A stretch of DNA of 64,000 nt, from contig NHNW01000005.1 of assembly GCA_002786025.1 (NCBI GenBank), positions 744,001-808,000 of the forward strand, written 5' to 3'. Source of the DNA: Zasmidium citrigriseum (Eukaryota; Ascomycota; Dothideomycetes; Mycosphaerellales; Mycosphaerellaceae). The notes below the pieces were generated by a model that saw only the letters and a program-made list of their open reading frames with translations, searched no databases and was not told where the DNA came from. This document shows, in pieces, positions 11,801 to 22,692 of the stretch (position 1 is its first letter; every line of letters starts with the position of its first letter). A program made the position numbers and the translations under genes.

Positions 11801-13479
11801 GCTGAATGATCCACGTTCTGCGAGTTGGGCCCTATCTCATACTCATCGGGGTTAAATGGCGTGACCCGATAGTCGCTGCCACTGGTTACTTGTTCCTGGG
11901 GGACACGTTGAGTCTGTGGCTGAGGTTTCGAGCTTTGCTGCACAGGATCAACCCCAAAAGTCATCGATTGAATTGGCTCGTCATCTGCCTCCATGTCGTT
12001 CGCAACATACTCAAAGTTGTCCTGGAAATCGTCATGCTCGTTGAATGGCTTGGGTGTACGCTTGCTGGCCACCTGTGTATCGCTGCGGGGGCTGACTTGC
12101 TCGATGGATGAAGACTGGGGCGATCTTGACTGTTCTGTTCCGGGGAGCGCAGAAGACTCGGAGACGGGGGAACTAAAGCTTGGCTCCGGCTGAGGCACAG
12201 GCTCATGTTCTTCATAATAACCAAACGTGCCCAAGTTGGACGAAGATGCTGGCTCTGAGACGGCCGAGGGTACATCCGGTACTGATTGTGGCCTTCTATG
12301 GGCCGCGCTCTCTGCAAACGGATGTTCAGGCCGGGAAATTCCTTCGCTCTGGGAGATAGATGCATTTGCCTCAGGAGTAGTTTCCTGTGGGTTCACGTTC
12401 ACATCGGTCACGGCCGGCTCTGGCTCATGATATTCCGGTCGGAAACTGAATTGTGTCAATGTTCCCTTTGGTGCGGAAGGATCCGGCGCAGGCCTTTGTG
12501 CATCTCGTGAAGAGCCCTCCCGTGGCTCCTCCAGTCCAGACACAACCGCTGCGGCGGGTTCCCTCTCCGACACATCGCCGTACTCAAGCGACATAGTTTC
12601 GGTACCTCCGTCTCCCCAACCAGATGCAGTCGAAGCATGAGAAATCGGTGCTGTAGTATCTGTAGAAGAGAGAAAGCTCGGAAGCGCCTTCTTCTTAGGC
12701 CCTCCCTGCCTTGTAGAAGCCTGCTGCCCCGTCCGTTCAGATGTCGCCCCAGGTTTCCGGAAGACATTGTTGTCGGGCATTTTGAATTTCCTGAAAAGTC
12801 GATTTTCCCCATATTCCTCTCGCTTCTGCTCTCGCGCCTGCCCTCGGGTCTGCCCTCGACTAGCCATTGCCTGTCCTATGGAGCGGCCTGCAATGCGCCG
12901 GTCCGACGCAGACTCGAAGGGAAAAGGTTCTGCCGTCTGTCTATCTCCATTGTATCCCTGACGGCCTCCTGTTCTCGGCTGATCCCGGCGAGCATTTCGT
13001 CCAGAATCTCTGGCAGCATCGCGCTCTGCTGCCTTTCTCCTGGTCTCTTCCTGCTCCCATATCCTCTGTTGCTTCTCCTGTTGCTCCAATGCTTCTCGCT
13101 GCCTCTTCTCCTGCTGCTCCAACGCTTCTCGCTGCCTCACGACATCAAGCCTGCGAGCCTTCTCAATCTGCTCCGATCTGGTGAGACTCGAATTCGGATC
13201 GTAGACGAAAGAAGGCGGTTCGTTATTGACAACTCCATAATCGTGACTGGGAGCCGCAGCAGCCGCCGCAGACTGTTGCAACGGAGCAGGCCTGGTATTA
13301 AAATTCCTTCTCGGAGCAGGAGATATTAAAGGAGCGACCTGGGATGGAGGAACGTTGACGCCGAGTCGACAGGCACAGAAGATGCAGAGGTTTTGCGCTG
13401 AGGAAGCCTGCCATTGATTAATGAAATTGTCATTGGAATTGATGGAGTTACTGACCCTCAGAACGCGTTGTCTCCTCAT
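8863..13479 (-). CDS. IFM1: Mitochondrial translation initiation factor IF-2 with N-terminal CCHC zinc knuckles
   Basis: complement(join(8863..9014,9075..13407,13456..13479)), 1502 residues. Two introns are multiples of three without stops: 60 bp (GTAAGC, GCTAATG branch) and 48 bp (GTCAGT...GGCAG). Splicing the latter gives a plausible presequence, MRRQRVLR then [16 protein letters not shown]. The frame also extends to 13503, but only to a GTG. A Q/E/R-rich coiled-coil-like region lies near residues 90-140, long disordered S/P/E-rich stretches follow, and two CX2CX4HX4C knuckles sit at ~624-663. An IF2_N-like segment is at ~880-930. The GTPase domain has GHVDHGKT (~966), [20 protein letters not shown] and VSGKTG. 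Beta-barrel domains and an IF2 C-terminal domain (ending MEVEEKRKL) follow. The protein delivers initiator tRNA to the mitoribosome. It is about twice the length of yeast Ifm1, all of the excess being N-terminal. Confidence 0.9.
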   Translation of the reverse strand: MRRQRVLRVSNSINSNDNFINQWQASSAQNLCIFCACRLGVNVPPSQVAPLISPAPRRNFNTRPAPLQQSAAAAAAPSHDYGVVNNEPPSFVYDPNSSLTRSEQIEKARRLDVVRQREALEQQEKRQREALEQQEKQQRIWEQEETRRKAAERDAARDSGRNARRDQPRTGGRQGYNGDRQTAEPFPFESASDRRIAGRSIGQAMASRGQTRGQAREQKREEYGENRLFRKFKMPDNNVFRKPGATSERTGQQASTRQGGPKKKALPSFLSSTDTTAPISHASTASGWGDGGTETMSLEYGDVSEREPAAAVVSGLEEPREGSSRDAQRPAPDPSAPKGTLTQFSFRPEYHEPEPAVTDVNVNPQETTPEANASISQSEGISRPEHPFAESAAHRRPQSVPDVPSAVSEPASSSNLGTFGYYEEHEPVPQPEPSFSSPVSESSALPGTEQSRSPQSSSIEQVSPRSDTQVASKRTPKPFNEHDDFQDNFEYVANDMEADDEPIQSMTFGVDPVQQSSKPQPQTQRVPQEQVTSGSDYRVTPFNPDEYEIGPNSQNVDHSANWEHLRRKTVEQPPPPPVPAQEPPPPPQAATSYFDNEDWVDRKFEEHRQARQYQPPPPPVQTANERDHRPLSDSREMRTNRQCARCGEKGHVARECTNPNRMKCHACGGIGHAVRDCPTRKAGVRRPVTQANNIYDDPFADESSPRVAHNQFRRPRADFQDPFSTPQVEQVVTRRRRDDFDESRQNGDARRVNPFAASEPESSRYNDRGQRRQQFRGQREDESYSAPAPSQAEIEEISRRQEARACRRSEKWADADEGFDSARSSKYGRDRKERRGGRRDFDDEHDEEAGAREEYRARKAARQAEEVAAKDAKQKAIRHRREAKKAAQTTPISLPEWTSVQQLSQLLGVRYEQFVERLEELGYDDIFPGKTLNSEISGMIAMEYNFEPTFDFEGREEDERDLRPQPEPEDKEFLPARPPVVTIMGHVDHGKTTILDYLRKSSVAAGEAGGITQHIGAFSVPLASSGKTVTFLDTPGHAAFLAMRQRGANVTDIVILVVAADDSVKPQTLEALKHAKAAGVPMIVAINKIDKEGADIQRCKQDLARHGVEIEDFGGETQVVCVSGKTGQGMDELEENVVTLSEILDHRADTDGGVEGWVLEATTKKAGRVATVLVRRGTLKPGSVLVAGKTWTRVRTLRNEGGFAVREVGPGMPVEVDGWRDQPMAGDEVLQAESEQQATSVVDFRLEQAEREKIAQDTEAINETRRLEQEKREKEKAAELAAKRAASPGLDDEAVSSATGEENAEEQQSGRMTVPFIIKADVSGSAEAVSAYILSVSNPLIAPQILSSEVGAVHESDIDLAHAASGHIIAFNLPADPDMKALAEHRGVRILENNIIYRVLDDVKAVMEEKLPPIVTQRVLGEAEIAMEFEIGLGGRKKLKIAGCKVRNGVVSKGARVRVTRNGEKVYEGKLTSGPRKLWKMMLMFVITGTITSLKNVKKDVQEMRKGTECGMGFDGWEGFEAGDQVQTFMEVEEKRKL

Positions 13480-13683
13480 TACAATGGGTAGGTGAATGCT
13501 CACACGACGGGACGTTGTTCCCTCAAGAATTCAAGACCCGTCCCTTCCTCTTACGGGTGACGCCGCGGGAGAGCTGCAGGGGTGCCTGGGGCAGGAACGA
13601 CTTTCGCGACTTCGATGATGCTTTCGATTCCATCGATTCTCTTCCATTGCCTCTTCATCAAACATTACCAAACAACTTCCAAA
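13480..13683. promoter_or_regulatory. Short divergent promoter region of IFM1 and CBP6-like gene
   Basis: 204 bp separate the start codons of two divergently transcribed mitochondrial gene-expression genes. No coding frame of note. I see no obvious palindromic operator; the inference of a shared promoter rests on distance and on related function. Confidence 0.5.
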
Positions 13684-14068
13684 ATGTCCAGACAGGTATG
13701 TGATTTTCAAGATATAGCTATTCTCCATACTAAAAATTATTGAGACCATCGCCGCCCACTACGCCCGCCTCCTCACCCGCTGGCCAAAAGACAACCTCCG
13801 TCCCGAGCGAACATTCGATAAAGTCCTCCAATCCCGCGTGCAAAACCCACCAGTTCCCTACCGAGCCGAGGAGAAAGAAGTCAATGCCGGATATCTGCTC
13901 CTCGACAACGCCTTCTCCAAACAATTCCCACTGCAGGAGAGGCTACTCAAGCCGAACAGCAATCCCGAGTACTACACGAATTTGAAGAAAGAATTGGAGG
14001 AATTGCCGAATCGAAGTTGGCTGGGAAATTTTATAAAGAGGCTACAGAATATGGTGCGGTTCAAGTGA
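13684..14068 (+). CDS. CBP6: CBP6/UQCC2-like cytochrome b translation and assembly factor
   Basis: join(13684..13695,13745..14068), 111 residues. The first exon codes only MSRQ; the 49 bp intron (GTATGT...TGAG) is phase 0 and the second exon opens TIAAHYARLLTRWPKDNLRPERTF. The second exon continues to KQFPLQERLLKPNSNPEYYTNL and ends ...RSWLGNFIKRLQNMVRFK. The opening with Y-x-x-L-L-x-x-W-P-x-D-x-L-R-P, the PxSxPxYYxxL motif and the length (~110-160 in the family) fit Cbp6/UQCC2. In yeast, Cbp6 with Cbp3 binds the mitoribosome tunnel exit, activates COB mRNA translation and chaperones new cytochrome b for complex III. No classical presequence is obvious, as in other members. Divergent from the mitochondrial IF-2 gene, which suits co-expression. 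The family is divergent, so confidence is moderate to good. Confidence 0.72.
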
Positions 14069-14252
14069 GGAGTGGAATGTGAGGGGTGGTTGATTTGCCA
14101 TTACACAAATGACCTGATGCGGAGCACATGGAAGGGCCAGCCATGCATGTCGAGCGCTACATGTCGAGCGCTATGATGTGCATATCAATCGACTGGCTCA
14201 TCCCGCAAGGTCTAGTATGATCCATCAAGAGAAGGCATCCGTCGACGAGGCA

Positions 14253-16467
14253 TCAAAAGCGCGTTCCCCTACGAGCAGCGTCTATGTGCTTGAATTTCTC
14301 GTCTTCTTGTATGCGCCGTTCCCGGTGGATGTCGATCAGGCGAACGGCTTCTTCAGCCTCAGCCCGACCGCAAGGGCTGATGGACGTGGTCTGGCCCTCC
14401 TCGCCAGGATCCATACGACCCTCGAAAGTCTCAATCAGCATTCTTCTGGTATCTTCATCATCGGATCGATAGATCTCATTGGGAAGCAACGAATCCACAA
14501 ACTTGCGCACGGGGAGCGAGATGACTTGGCCGTCGTGGTCCAGTGTGACGAAGCAGTACCGCAGTCTTGACACCGGCCAGGTCGACGTCTTGTAGTCCTG
14601 CCAAGCTTCGTGGAGTGCAAGCAGCGTCCATTCACCTTGTCTGAAGTGGTCGGCCTTCGGTGGACATCTGCGGAAAAGATTTCTCTTGCGTTCGTCAAGC
14701 GATCTCTGAGGAATTGGCAGGAGACGATGGTCAGGCTAGATACTTGTCAACATCGAACACCTTCAACCAAAGTGGATCACTTACCCTCTGTGCAAGCTGC
14801 CTTAGCGCCATGCCTTCAGCTGCTTTCGTTTGTTCATGAGACATGTTCACGTCCCACGGGCCATTCGCAGCGAAGTGCCCCACGGCTCCAGGCAGCTGCT
14901 CCAGAAGCCGGTCGAGCGTGAGAAGGCAGTCCTTCAGTTGGAATGGCACAACTGCTAGCGTCTCCTCACCTGACATTCTACTTGGTCCTGTCCCTGTCGT
15001 CTCTGCTGCCACGGTGCGCGACCAAGCCAATCCCTCACCGTCATCGAGGTGGTACTCAGGTTTCGTGAACTCGGCATTTTGTTGTATGAAGATGAGTTGC
15101 GACACGGGAAATCCGGCAGCTACTCCGACGGGATAGCTTGGGAAATGTTCTGGTTGACTATCGGCCCAGCTGTAATACTTGAGCTCGAGTGGCATTTTGT
15201 ACATTGTTGGATGGGTGAAAGCTTGTAGAGGTCTCCCTGACATGGCGTCGAGGGCCTCCTGGAGTGTCAGTCCTGGGGTTTCTCCCAAGTGCAATTCGCG
15301 GAGGGTCTTGGTATCGAGGAGAGTGTTCAGGCCTTGGATTTGGAGATCAGCCATGTCGGGTAGTGACAAGATGACTTTGTGGCTCTTGTCTTGGATGACT
15401 GCTAAGACCTTGGGAAGCGTCAGGCCCGGAAACGGAATCAAATCAACCGTTCCTTCGTCTTGCATCGAATGCTTGAGTAGGATGAGTCCAGATGGCTTCT
15501 CGGTTAGCTCGGGCTGCGCATAAAGCATGTCACGGAGCGAACGAGTGAAATCCGGGAGTTGCATCGCTTCCTCCAGCCAAAGGTCGTTCTGGTCGCTTTC
15601 GAGACCTTTCAAGACCAACTGTCGCATCGTAATCCCTCTGAGCGAAGACGCCGTGGGAGTGTTCTCGATGCCACCGACCGGCTTCTGCTCTGCATGTCGA
15701 TCCTGATCCTCGAAGTGCAATTCTGGCCAGGCGCTAATCAAGGCCTCCGCATCAATCAAAGGAAATGAAGCCACGCTTTGAAGAAGTTTCTCGGTGTGTG
15801 GTGTTTCTTGCCTGCTCTCCCCTTCTTGCCGGTAGATATCGACATACTTAGCAGCGTTCATTGGTACCATGCGCTCGACTTCTTCGTCGTGCTCGCTGCC
15901 AGGGAGCGAGACGAAGGCATAGCGTGGCTGGTCTGGATCTGTAACGTCGAATACGGTGATACCATCGTTGTTGCCTACTCGTGCAAGGCAGTGTTAACTA
16001 GTAGTTCTATGTGCGCCATGTGTTCGTCCGATTTTGCACTTACCGAACCGCGTTGGGGGATGGGAAATGGGCAGTAGCTCACTGTCCACGCCTGAACCCA
16101 TCACCAAGCAGGTGGTCGTGAACGGGAAGATCGCTACCAACAGCATTAGTCATGTGCGGCGTCTGGTAATGGTACCCGACCTACTACTCAACTCGTCAAG
16201 TTCAGCCTCACGAGCCAATCTGCTGAACTCGTCCCGACCGGCGTTGTCTTTGCTCTCTGCCAATGCTGATACAGCCTGCCAATCTAGCTTCTCGGCTTTC
16301 AAGAAATCTCGCCGTAAGGCTGACCCGTTAGCACGCAGGACTTCGACGACATCTTTCATGCGTCGGACGGCGGCGACTCCGTATCCCCATTGTCGATGGA
16401 CAGCTGCCAGCGTGCGGTAGCGCCCGCCGACTTTTGCAATAATGTACAGCTGGTGTCGTTGCCCCAT
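14253..16467 (-). CDS. Conserved fungal protein of unknown function, MGQRHQ family, copy A
   Basis: complement(join(14253..14735,14785..15974,16044..16133,16185..16467)), 681 residues. Introns of 49, 69 and 51 bp all have CTAAT/TTAAC/TTGAC-like branch points. The first intron has several possible donors; I chose GTAGGT (phase 1), which restores the frame TIFPFTTTCL seen in copy B. The N-terminus MGQRHQLYIIAKV...RTLAAVHRQWGYG is a block I recall at the start of many uncharacterised Pezizomycotina proteins. The middle contains NNDGITVFDVTDP, a PRYAFVSLP segment, and a leucine-rich stretch with ELHLGETPGLTLQEALDAMSG. Then come SYPVGVAAGFPVSQLIFIQ and LLTLDRLLEQLPG. The C-terminus carries LPIPQRS, GEWTLLALHEAW and SRLRYCFVTLDHDGQV. 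I see no signal peptide, membrane segment or catalytic motif. It is paralogous along its length to the gene at 16927-19055 and is probably intracellular. Function unknown. Confidence 0.75.
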
Positions 16468-16926
16468 TGTTGCTGTTCTGATTGATGAAGAAGTCGAGAG
16501 GATGGCGTTTGATGTCGAAAATTAATGGCTTGAGAGGCCCAGGACTTTTGTTCTTGCTGCTGCCCTGCATGGACCCACGTCTCGCTAGGCAACGACGCCA
16601 GGAGAGCTTGTCTTGTGGAAGTTTAACAGGCGGCATCCAGTGTTTGGTTCAACAACCACAAATGTCCTTAATTGAGGGGGAAAGAGGTGACTTCGATGCT
16701 GAGCATGGCGTTGAGCAGCATTTGCAGCGGCGCTCGCTGTGATGAAGTGACGTTGGATTTGAGTTTGAGTTTAGGCTAACGTTTTCACATGTGAAAGGTG
16801 CTGTCGTTCACTCACTCACTGGTCTGCAGCGTCCACGATGAACAAGTGACTTGAGCACTGCACGGAGGATGCTCTAGAGTACAGTCTAGAGATACATTCA
16901 ATTGCGCTTGATTGTAGCATCTCGCA
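16468..16926. other. Promoter of copy A / 3' flank of copy B
   Basis: 459 bp between the tandem paralogues. It holds the copy A promoter with the 14-bp palindrome listed separately. No coding sequence supported. Confidence 0.5.
16784..16797. promoter_or_regulatory. Perfect 14-bp palindrome upstream of copy A
   Basis: TTTCACATGTGAAA, about 320 bp upstream of the copy A start. The core CACATGTG recurs at the matching place upstream of copy B. A binding site for a dimeric regulator is an inference; the sequence is E-box-like (CANNTG). Confidence 0.4.
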
Positions 16927-19055
16927 TCACTCTTGAGGCTCTCCATAATACTGTGCATACCAAAGCCTTTGTATGCGAGAGTGCTTGCGGACCCACTGTT
17001 CCGCCTGATCTCTGTATCTCTCCAGAAGACCAACAGCCTCTCCAGCTTCAGCAACGCTGCAAGAACTGACCTCCGTGCGTTGATTCTCTGCAGTAGACTT
17101 CAGATTCTCTGCAGTAGACTTCATTCGATCCTCAAAAGTCTCCACCAAGTTCGCTCTGGTCGCCACATCGTTGGGCCGGTAGAGCTCATGGCCCGTAACA
17201 AGGAGCTCTTCGAATTCGCGCACTGAGAGTACCTTCAATTGCTCTTCATCATTCAGTGTAACGAATGCGTACCGCAATTTCGATACATCCCATCTCCTCT
17301 GTCTCCATTCGAACGACGCCTCGTGCAAAGCAAGCATCGTCCACTCGCCAGCTCTGATGGGCTCTGGTGTGGGCGGCCTGCTTCCGCTAACCTCCCCGTA
17401 GCACCTATACATGTGGAACGACTCAGCTGGAATTGGCAAAATTCGGTCATCGATCTGCGGGATTGTCAGTCAGAGGCTAAATGACCCTTGGCAAGACCAC
17501 TTACCCGAGAAGCAATGTGTTCGAGTACTACCTCTTGGCCAACCCGCCCAACGTTGAAAAATGTTTGGAATTCCATCTGTTCCCTCCCGGACAGATCCGC
17601 TACGACGCCCGGGAGCTGTTCCAACAGCCGGTCGAGCGTGAAAAGAGAGCCATGGAGCGAAAACGGAAAGACTCGAGGTGCTCTGTATGTGTATGCGTCC
17701 CAAATGGGCTCGTTGTCGGATTCCTTCTCTACCGTCTTCGTCCAAGCCAGTCCAGTATCGTTCTCCAGACGGTGGACGTGCTCGCCGCGCTCGTAGTGGC
17801 GCTGCATGAAGAGAACTTGGGAGACTGGAAAGCCCGTTTCTACTCCGACGGGAAAGCTGGGCAGTTTGCGAAAAAGGGGGTTGACGTAGGTCTGCTCGAT
17901 CGCCAACCGGAACAGGCTGGGATGCGTGAATAGATCCAGTGATTTTCCAGAGATAGCGTCTAATGCGCTTTGGAGATCGATGTTCGATGTTTCACCCATG
18001 TGGAGTTCGAGGAGCTTGCCGGTTTCGAGCAGACTCGTCAAGTCATCAACAGACATCTCTGGCAGATCTGGTAGAGATACCACGACCTTTTGTTTCGTCT
18101 TCTGCAGGAGCTCCAGTATTTGCTGTGGCTTGATTGTGGAGAAGCGTCTCAGGTCAATGACTGTGGTGTCCTGGATAGCTCGTTCAAGCAATGCCAGACC
18201 CGAAGGCTCATCGAGCAACTCGGGCTGCTTGTCTATTGTGTTTCGCAGATTTTCGGGAAAGTCAGGCAACTGCGACGCATGCTCAAACCAGGAGAGACGC
18301 CGAACGTCGCTCTTGAACCCTTGTGAGATGAGAAGTTGCATAGCCTTCTTTCTCAGCCATTCAGCACCAGTGGCACCATCTTTCTCTGTGGCATCTGGTT
18401 TCTGCGACTCATGCTTCTTGTTTGCGCAGAACTCCAGCTGCGGCCAGGTGCTATGCAGAGTCTCTGCGTCGATCAAGGGAAGTTCTTTGAATTCATCCAC
18501 GACTTCTCTCAGCTCCGGTGAGAACTTCCACCTTTTCTCATAGATCTTCAGATACTCGACTGCGTTCATCGGCATCATACGAGTGACCCGTTCCTTATGC
18601 TCGCTATCAGGAAGAGAGACAAAAGCATAATGCGGTCTCTCGGGATCCGTGATGTCAATGACGGTAATTCCATCATTGTTATCGCACTGGGTGGGGAGAA
18701 TGTTGATGGGCTCAATGTGCCTGCTTTTCACCGCTAGTAGCAGACATGTCGTTGCGATTGGAAACAAGACATTCCTTTGAGAGTCCTGGTGAGCGTCAGT
18801 CAAAGTTGACGGATGATACGCTATCGATGGCCTCACCTTCACGCCCTTCGCCTCAACTTCCTTTTGCCAATCGAGCTTCTCGGCCTTGCTTATCTCATAC
18901 CGCAGGAGACTTGCATTGGCTTGACACCTCTTCATCACAGCTCTGCAACGCTGGAGTGCGAGAAGCCCATAGCTCCATTGCTGATGGTTCGCTGCGAGTG
19001 TGCGATGGCGGCCATCGGCTTTGGTAACGATGAAGACTTGATGTCGTTGGCCCAT
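16927..19055 (-). CDS. Conserved fungal protein of unknown function, MGQRHQ family, copy B
   Basis: complement(join(16927..17454,17505..18785,18837..19055)), 675 residues. Introns are 50 bp (GTAAGT...CGCAG) and 51 bp (GTGAGG...ACCAG); the latter is in frame and stop-free, so the open frame runs through it. I start at MGQRHQ because copy A starts there, although the open frame has an upstream ATG at 19151. Copy B keeps the same blocks as A: RHRTLAANHQQWSYG, NNDGITVIDITDPE, HYAFVSLPDSEH, LELHMGETSNIDLQSALDAI, SFPVGVETGFPVSQVLFMQ, LFTLDRLLEQLPG, GEWTMLALHEASFEW and SKLRYAFVTLNDEEQL. It lacks the intron that A has before NNDGITV. The C-terminal part contains a duplicated heptad KSTAEN(L/Q). No known domain, signal or membrane segment is visible; function unknown. 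Confidence 0.75.
17082..17123. repeat. Exact 2 x 21 bp tandem repeat inside copy B
   Basis: Units at 17082-17102 and 17103-17123 are identical. On the minus strand they code K-S-T-A-E-N-L and K-S-T-A-E-N-Q. Copy A has no such repeat. Confidence 0.85.
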
Positions 19056-20762
19056 TTCTGGGTTGCGAATTGATGGAATCTGTGTTTGAGAATGGCGATG
19101 AATCTTCGCGGCTTTTGTGTCGTGGGGTCGGATCCACCCCTCGCTAGGCAATCATACCAGGGTGGCCGGCGTTGTGTAACCTTGCCAGGCGACATCGACA
19201 CTCTGGACGGACAAAACATCAACAAGCGGCCCCAGTACGACAAACCGAAACAAGTCTGCTGCCTAACGGAATCGATGTCTCTAGAAGAGCTTCTGGATGC
19301 CAAGTTGACGGACGGAAATCAGTCATAAGGTGAGGTGACGTTGGATTTGAGTTTAAGCTACCGTTCTCACATGTGGAAGGAGCAACTTATTCACTCACCG
19401 GTCCAGATTTGCAACTTCCAGGAATGACCGAGCGCCTTGATCATCGCGAAAATCTCTCCGACCTTTAGGAAATCAGTGCTTTGCGTCACATTCTCCCTCC
19501 CGCGAATCAATATTCTCCTCACACGACCAGAACGAGGGCGGAAACGCCAGGCAGCATGACGTCGTCCAGCTGGTGGACGAGCCTTGGTCGAACGTTGATG
19601 ACCAACATCTCTCGAGCAAGTACATACTCTGCGATCGTCCAAATGCCGAGGAGTCTTAATGGCTGCGTCACGTGCAATACAGCCGATGTATCGCCAAGGT
19701 ACGAGCCCCGGTGGCTCGCGCCGAAATTTGACTTCACCTTGCTCCTCCTCATCCACTTCTCCGAGAGACGACTACACTCCACATCGATCGCACAAGTTCT
19801 TGCCAGGTTTTTTACAAATGAATCTCGTCTTGCGGCACAGCACGCTACGAGCAGAATATCGTCCCCGAGCGAAGACCGCAATGACTAGCCATCCGTTGAC
19901 GGAACGACTTCCGACTAGCAGATAGCAAGCCTGATGGCCAATCTTCGGGATGATGAGAGCAATGAAACATACGCAGTCCGGTGCCCCAGGCTATACACAC
20001 GCGTATCTCGCACCGCGGCTGATTTACCCTTTGGGGCCAGGGTGATTTGCAACGCGCGGATAAGAAAGGCTTCCTAGTCCTTGGATGGTATGGTGGCATG
20101 TATTCTGGCCTTTCGCAACCAGGGTACTTTTCACCAATCTATTCCCTTCATTTATCGGTATCTCGACTTCTCCAGATGAGCATACTCCATTGCTGCAGCT
20201 TCTCGGTACCGGTCATGTCGGCAGTCCGCAGTTTTATGGGCCAGACAATATGACTTCATTTCAGGACATCCACATGCACGCGCACTACTGTCGGCAATGA
20301 CCACGATCTGCTGGAGAACAGTTGGCCCACGGGTCCCCACAAAGAGGAACGTGTGCTGCACGCCCCCGTCAGCATAGAGCACCAAGTAGACCCCACCCGG
20401 CGGCCCGGCCATCAACCGCAGTCTCGAGCTCGACGGGATGCCGACCATTACCACACCGTCCAAGCCCGGGCCAGGCGCTGAGGAGGTCATGCAAGGATGT
20501 TAACGCAACACTGCCTGCCACGGGGAGGCGGGCCCGACACACTGCGCCTGAATTATCGCCAACGCATCTACATTCCTTGAATGAGTACTCCACAAAGGCC
20601 TCTACTTTAGTTCGACCGATAAACCATGCTGCCAATGCGGGCGCCCTCCCAACATGGCACAAACAAGTACCTCCTCCAGCAAACTTCGACCAGCATCCCT
20701 AAACTTCACAGTCGTGCATATCGTCGGGCGAACGCTGCTGACTGCTATTCACCGACCAAGCC
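19056..20762. other. Intergenic region, promoter of copy B, no other gene supported
   Basis: 1.7 kb between copy B and the MOCOS-like gene. It carries the duplicated promoter block near 19335-19375. Minus-strand frames at 19391-19881 reach ~120 codons but resemble nothing I know, and none splices into a longer gene. The remainder should hold the promoter of the downstream gene. Confidence 0.4.
19368..19375. promoter_or_regulatory. CACATGTG element upstream of copy B
   Basis: Same 8-bp core as in the copy A palindrome (16787-16794), 313 bp upstream of the copy B start against 320 bp for A. The flanks are less symmetrical here. Confidence 0.35.
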
Positions 20763-22692
20763 ATGGCTGACTACTTCACCACCAAGACTAGCGAGGAGCG
20801 ACAACGATGGGCATCACGGGATTCTAGAAGCCCGATCGAGGATAGCATGGATCTGCTGAGGTTGCTCGAATACCCGCAGCTCCTGGGGAAAACATACCTC
20901 GACCATGCCGGAACAACGGTACGCCAAACATATGTCAGTGCGTGAGCGACTGCTGATCGAGCCATGTGATAGCTATGGGCAAAGTCTCTCACCAATGAAT
21001 TCGCACAGCTCATGACCGAGGACCTCTACGGGAATCCTCACTCAGAGTCAGCGCCTTCAAAGCTCTCAGATGCCAGAGTAGAACTTGCGCGAGAGAAAGC
21101 CTTAAGGTTCTTCATGGCTGATCCCGAGGAGTGGGATCTTGTATTTGTTGCCAACGCCACCGCAGCGATCAAGTTGGTCCACGATTGCTTCAGAGATCAT
21201 GCGGCGGAAACTGGCAGAAACTGGTGGTATGGCTACCACAAAGATGCACACACATCTTTGGTTGGTGTGAGAGAAGGCACGCGCATGCACAGATGCTTCC
21301 GGAGCGATCGTGAGGTCAATCTCTGGATCGATAGCAAAGGTCTCGGCGGTGCTGCACCGCATGATCTTGGTCTCTTTGCCTACCCTGCACAGTCGAACAT
21401 GAACGGCAGGCGATTACCGTTGGACTGGTATGTTGTACTTGAATGGCTTGGGAGACTGTTTGCTGACATCGCGAAGGCCTGTTCGAATTCGAAACCGTGT
21501 GAAGGCAGATGTGTACACCCTCCTGGACGCGGCGGCCTACGTCTCTACGACCCAGCTTGACCTTTCAAACGTGAATGCTGCTCCAGACTTTGTCGCTCTC
21601 TCGTTCTACAAGATCTTTGGCTTCCCCAATCTGGGTGCTCTGCTTGTGAAAAAGTCAGCATCGGGTGTATTGACAAGCCGCAAGTTCTTCGGTGGAGGCA
21701 CTGTCGAAATGGTCATTGCTGTCAACGACTCGTGGCATTCCAAGAAGAAGCCGATTCACAGTCGACTAGAAGATGGCACGTTACCTTTCACATCAATCTT
21801 TGCTCTCGACCTGGCGATCGACACTCACAAGAAGCTGTACGGTCCCGCTCCGATGAAGTACATTTCGATGCACACCAGCCGCTTGATTAAGAAGCTTTAT
21901 GACCAAATGATCGCTTTGCGACATTCGAACAACGTTCCAGTCGTAAGAGTGTACAAGGATCATAGCTCGATATATGGCGAGCCTCATCTTCAAGGAGCGA
22001 CGATCGCCTTCAACATCCAGAAAGCGGCCGGCGGTCTCGTCTCTTTCATGGACTTCGAAAAGGAGGCTGATCGTCACGGAATCTACGTCCGAAGTGGCTC
22101 GCTCTGCAATCCAGGAGGTCTGGCGACCAACCTGCAATGGTCTCCGAAAGAGCTGCGAGATGCGTACGATGAAGGACACAAATGCTCAGAACCGCTCGCT
22201 GAAGTTTTCGGCAAAGCCATCGGTGTCGTTCGAGTCAGCCTGGGTGCGATGAGCAACGAAGAAGACTGCGACCGCCTGATCCAATTCATCAAACAAACCT
22301 ACATCGATCGGACTTACTCAGAAAACGGTCCCATCGTCCTCCCAGAATACATCGATCCTCCTCGAACACCTCAGACCCCTTCCAGCATCGCCCCCTCTCG
22401 CAAAGAAGTCGCCGCCTGCGTCCTCCAAGTCTCGGAGCGAGAAATGGAAGATGCCCAACGAACTCCCAAAGCAAGCCGCACGCCCAAAGTGTTGAAGAAA
22501 CAAGAGACCTTCGGCAAACCCGCCCTCGGCCTCCTCTCACCGCCACCAGCAATCTCAGAATGGCCGACTCAGGAGAGCGCCAAGAGCCCCAGCTTCAAGG
22601 AAAAGAGCCTGAGTATGAAGAGTGGTTCGAGCCGGATCAGGAGGTTTCGAAGGAGTATGATGGAGGTTCTGCATGCGCACAAAGCGCATTAG
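20763..22692 (+). CDS. Molybdenum cofactor sulfurase-like PLP enzyme lacking a MOSC domain
   Basis: join(20763..20918,20973..21427,21477..22692), 608 residues; introns of 54 and 49 bp. The class V aminotransferase fold is clear: YLDHAGTTLWAKSL (~42-56), NPHSESAPS, VANATAAIKLVHDCF, LLDAAAYVSTTQLDLS and the PLP-lysine segment FVALSFYKIFGFPNLG. RSGSLCNPGG and a late VRVSLGAMSNEEDCDRL follow. These blocks match the N-terminal half of eukaryotic Mo cofactor sulfurases (Hxb/MOCOS), which transfer sulfur from L-cysteine to Moco of xanthine dehydrogenase and aldehyde oxidase. The second half, normally the MOSC domain that binds Moco, is absent. In its place is a ~130-residue S/P/K-rich disordered tail ending in a basic stretch (SSRIRRFRRSMMEVLHAHKAH). 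It may be a related PLP enzyme with another substrate. The fold is sure, the exact function is not. Confidence 0.82.

Larger units (their letters stand above)
14253..16800. repeat. Tandem duplication unit A (gene plus promoter)
   Basis: Pairs with 16927-19385. Besides the coding regions, the upstream parts share a 20-bp identical stretch (16747-16766 versus 19335-19354), a CACATGTG core and a CGCTAGGCAA block (~16584 and ~19143). The copies are in direct orientation. Confidence 0.7.
16927..19385. repeat. Tandem duplication unit B (gene plus promoter)
   Basis: Direct partner of 14253-16800; see the evidence there. Divergence is substantial at protein level, so this is an old duplication rather than an assembly artefact. 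Confidence 0.7.

Noticed and set aside
19391..19881. Minus-strand frames of ~120 codons upstream of copy B
   Set aside because: I looked for splicing into a longer protein and for known families but found neither.
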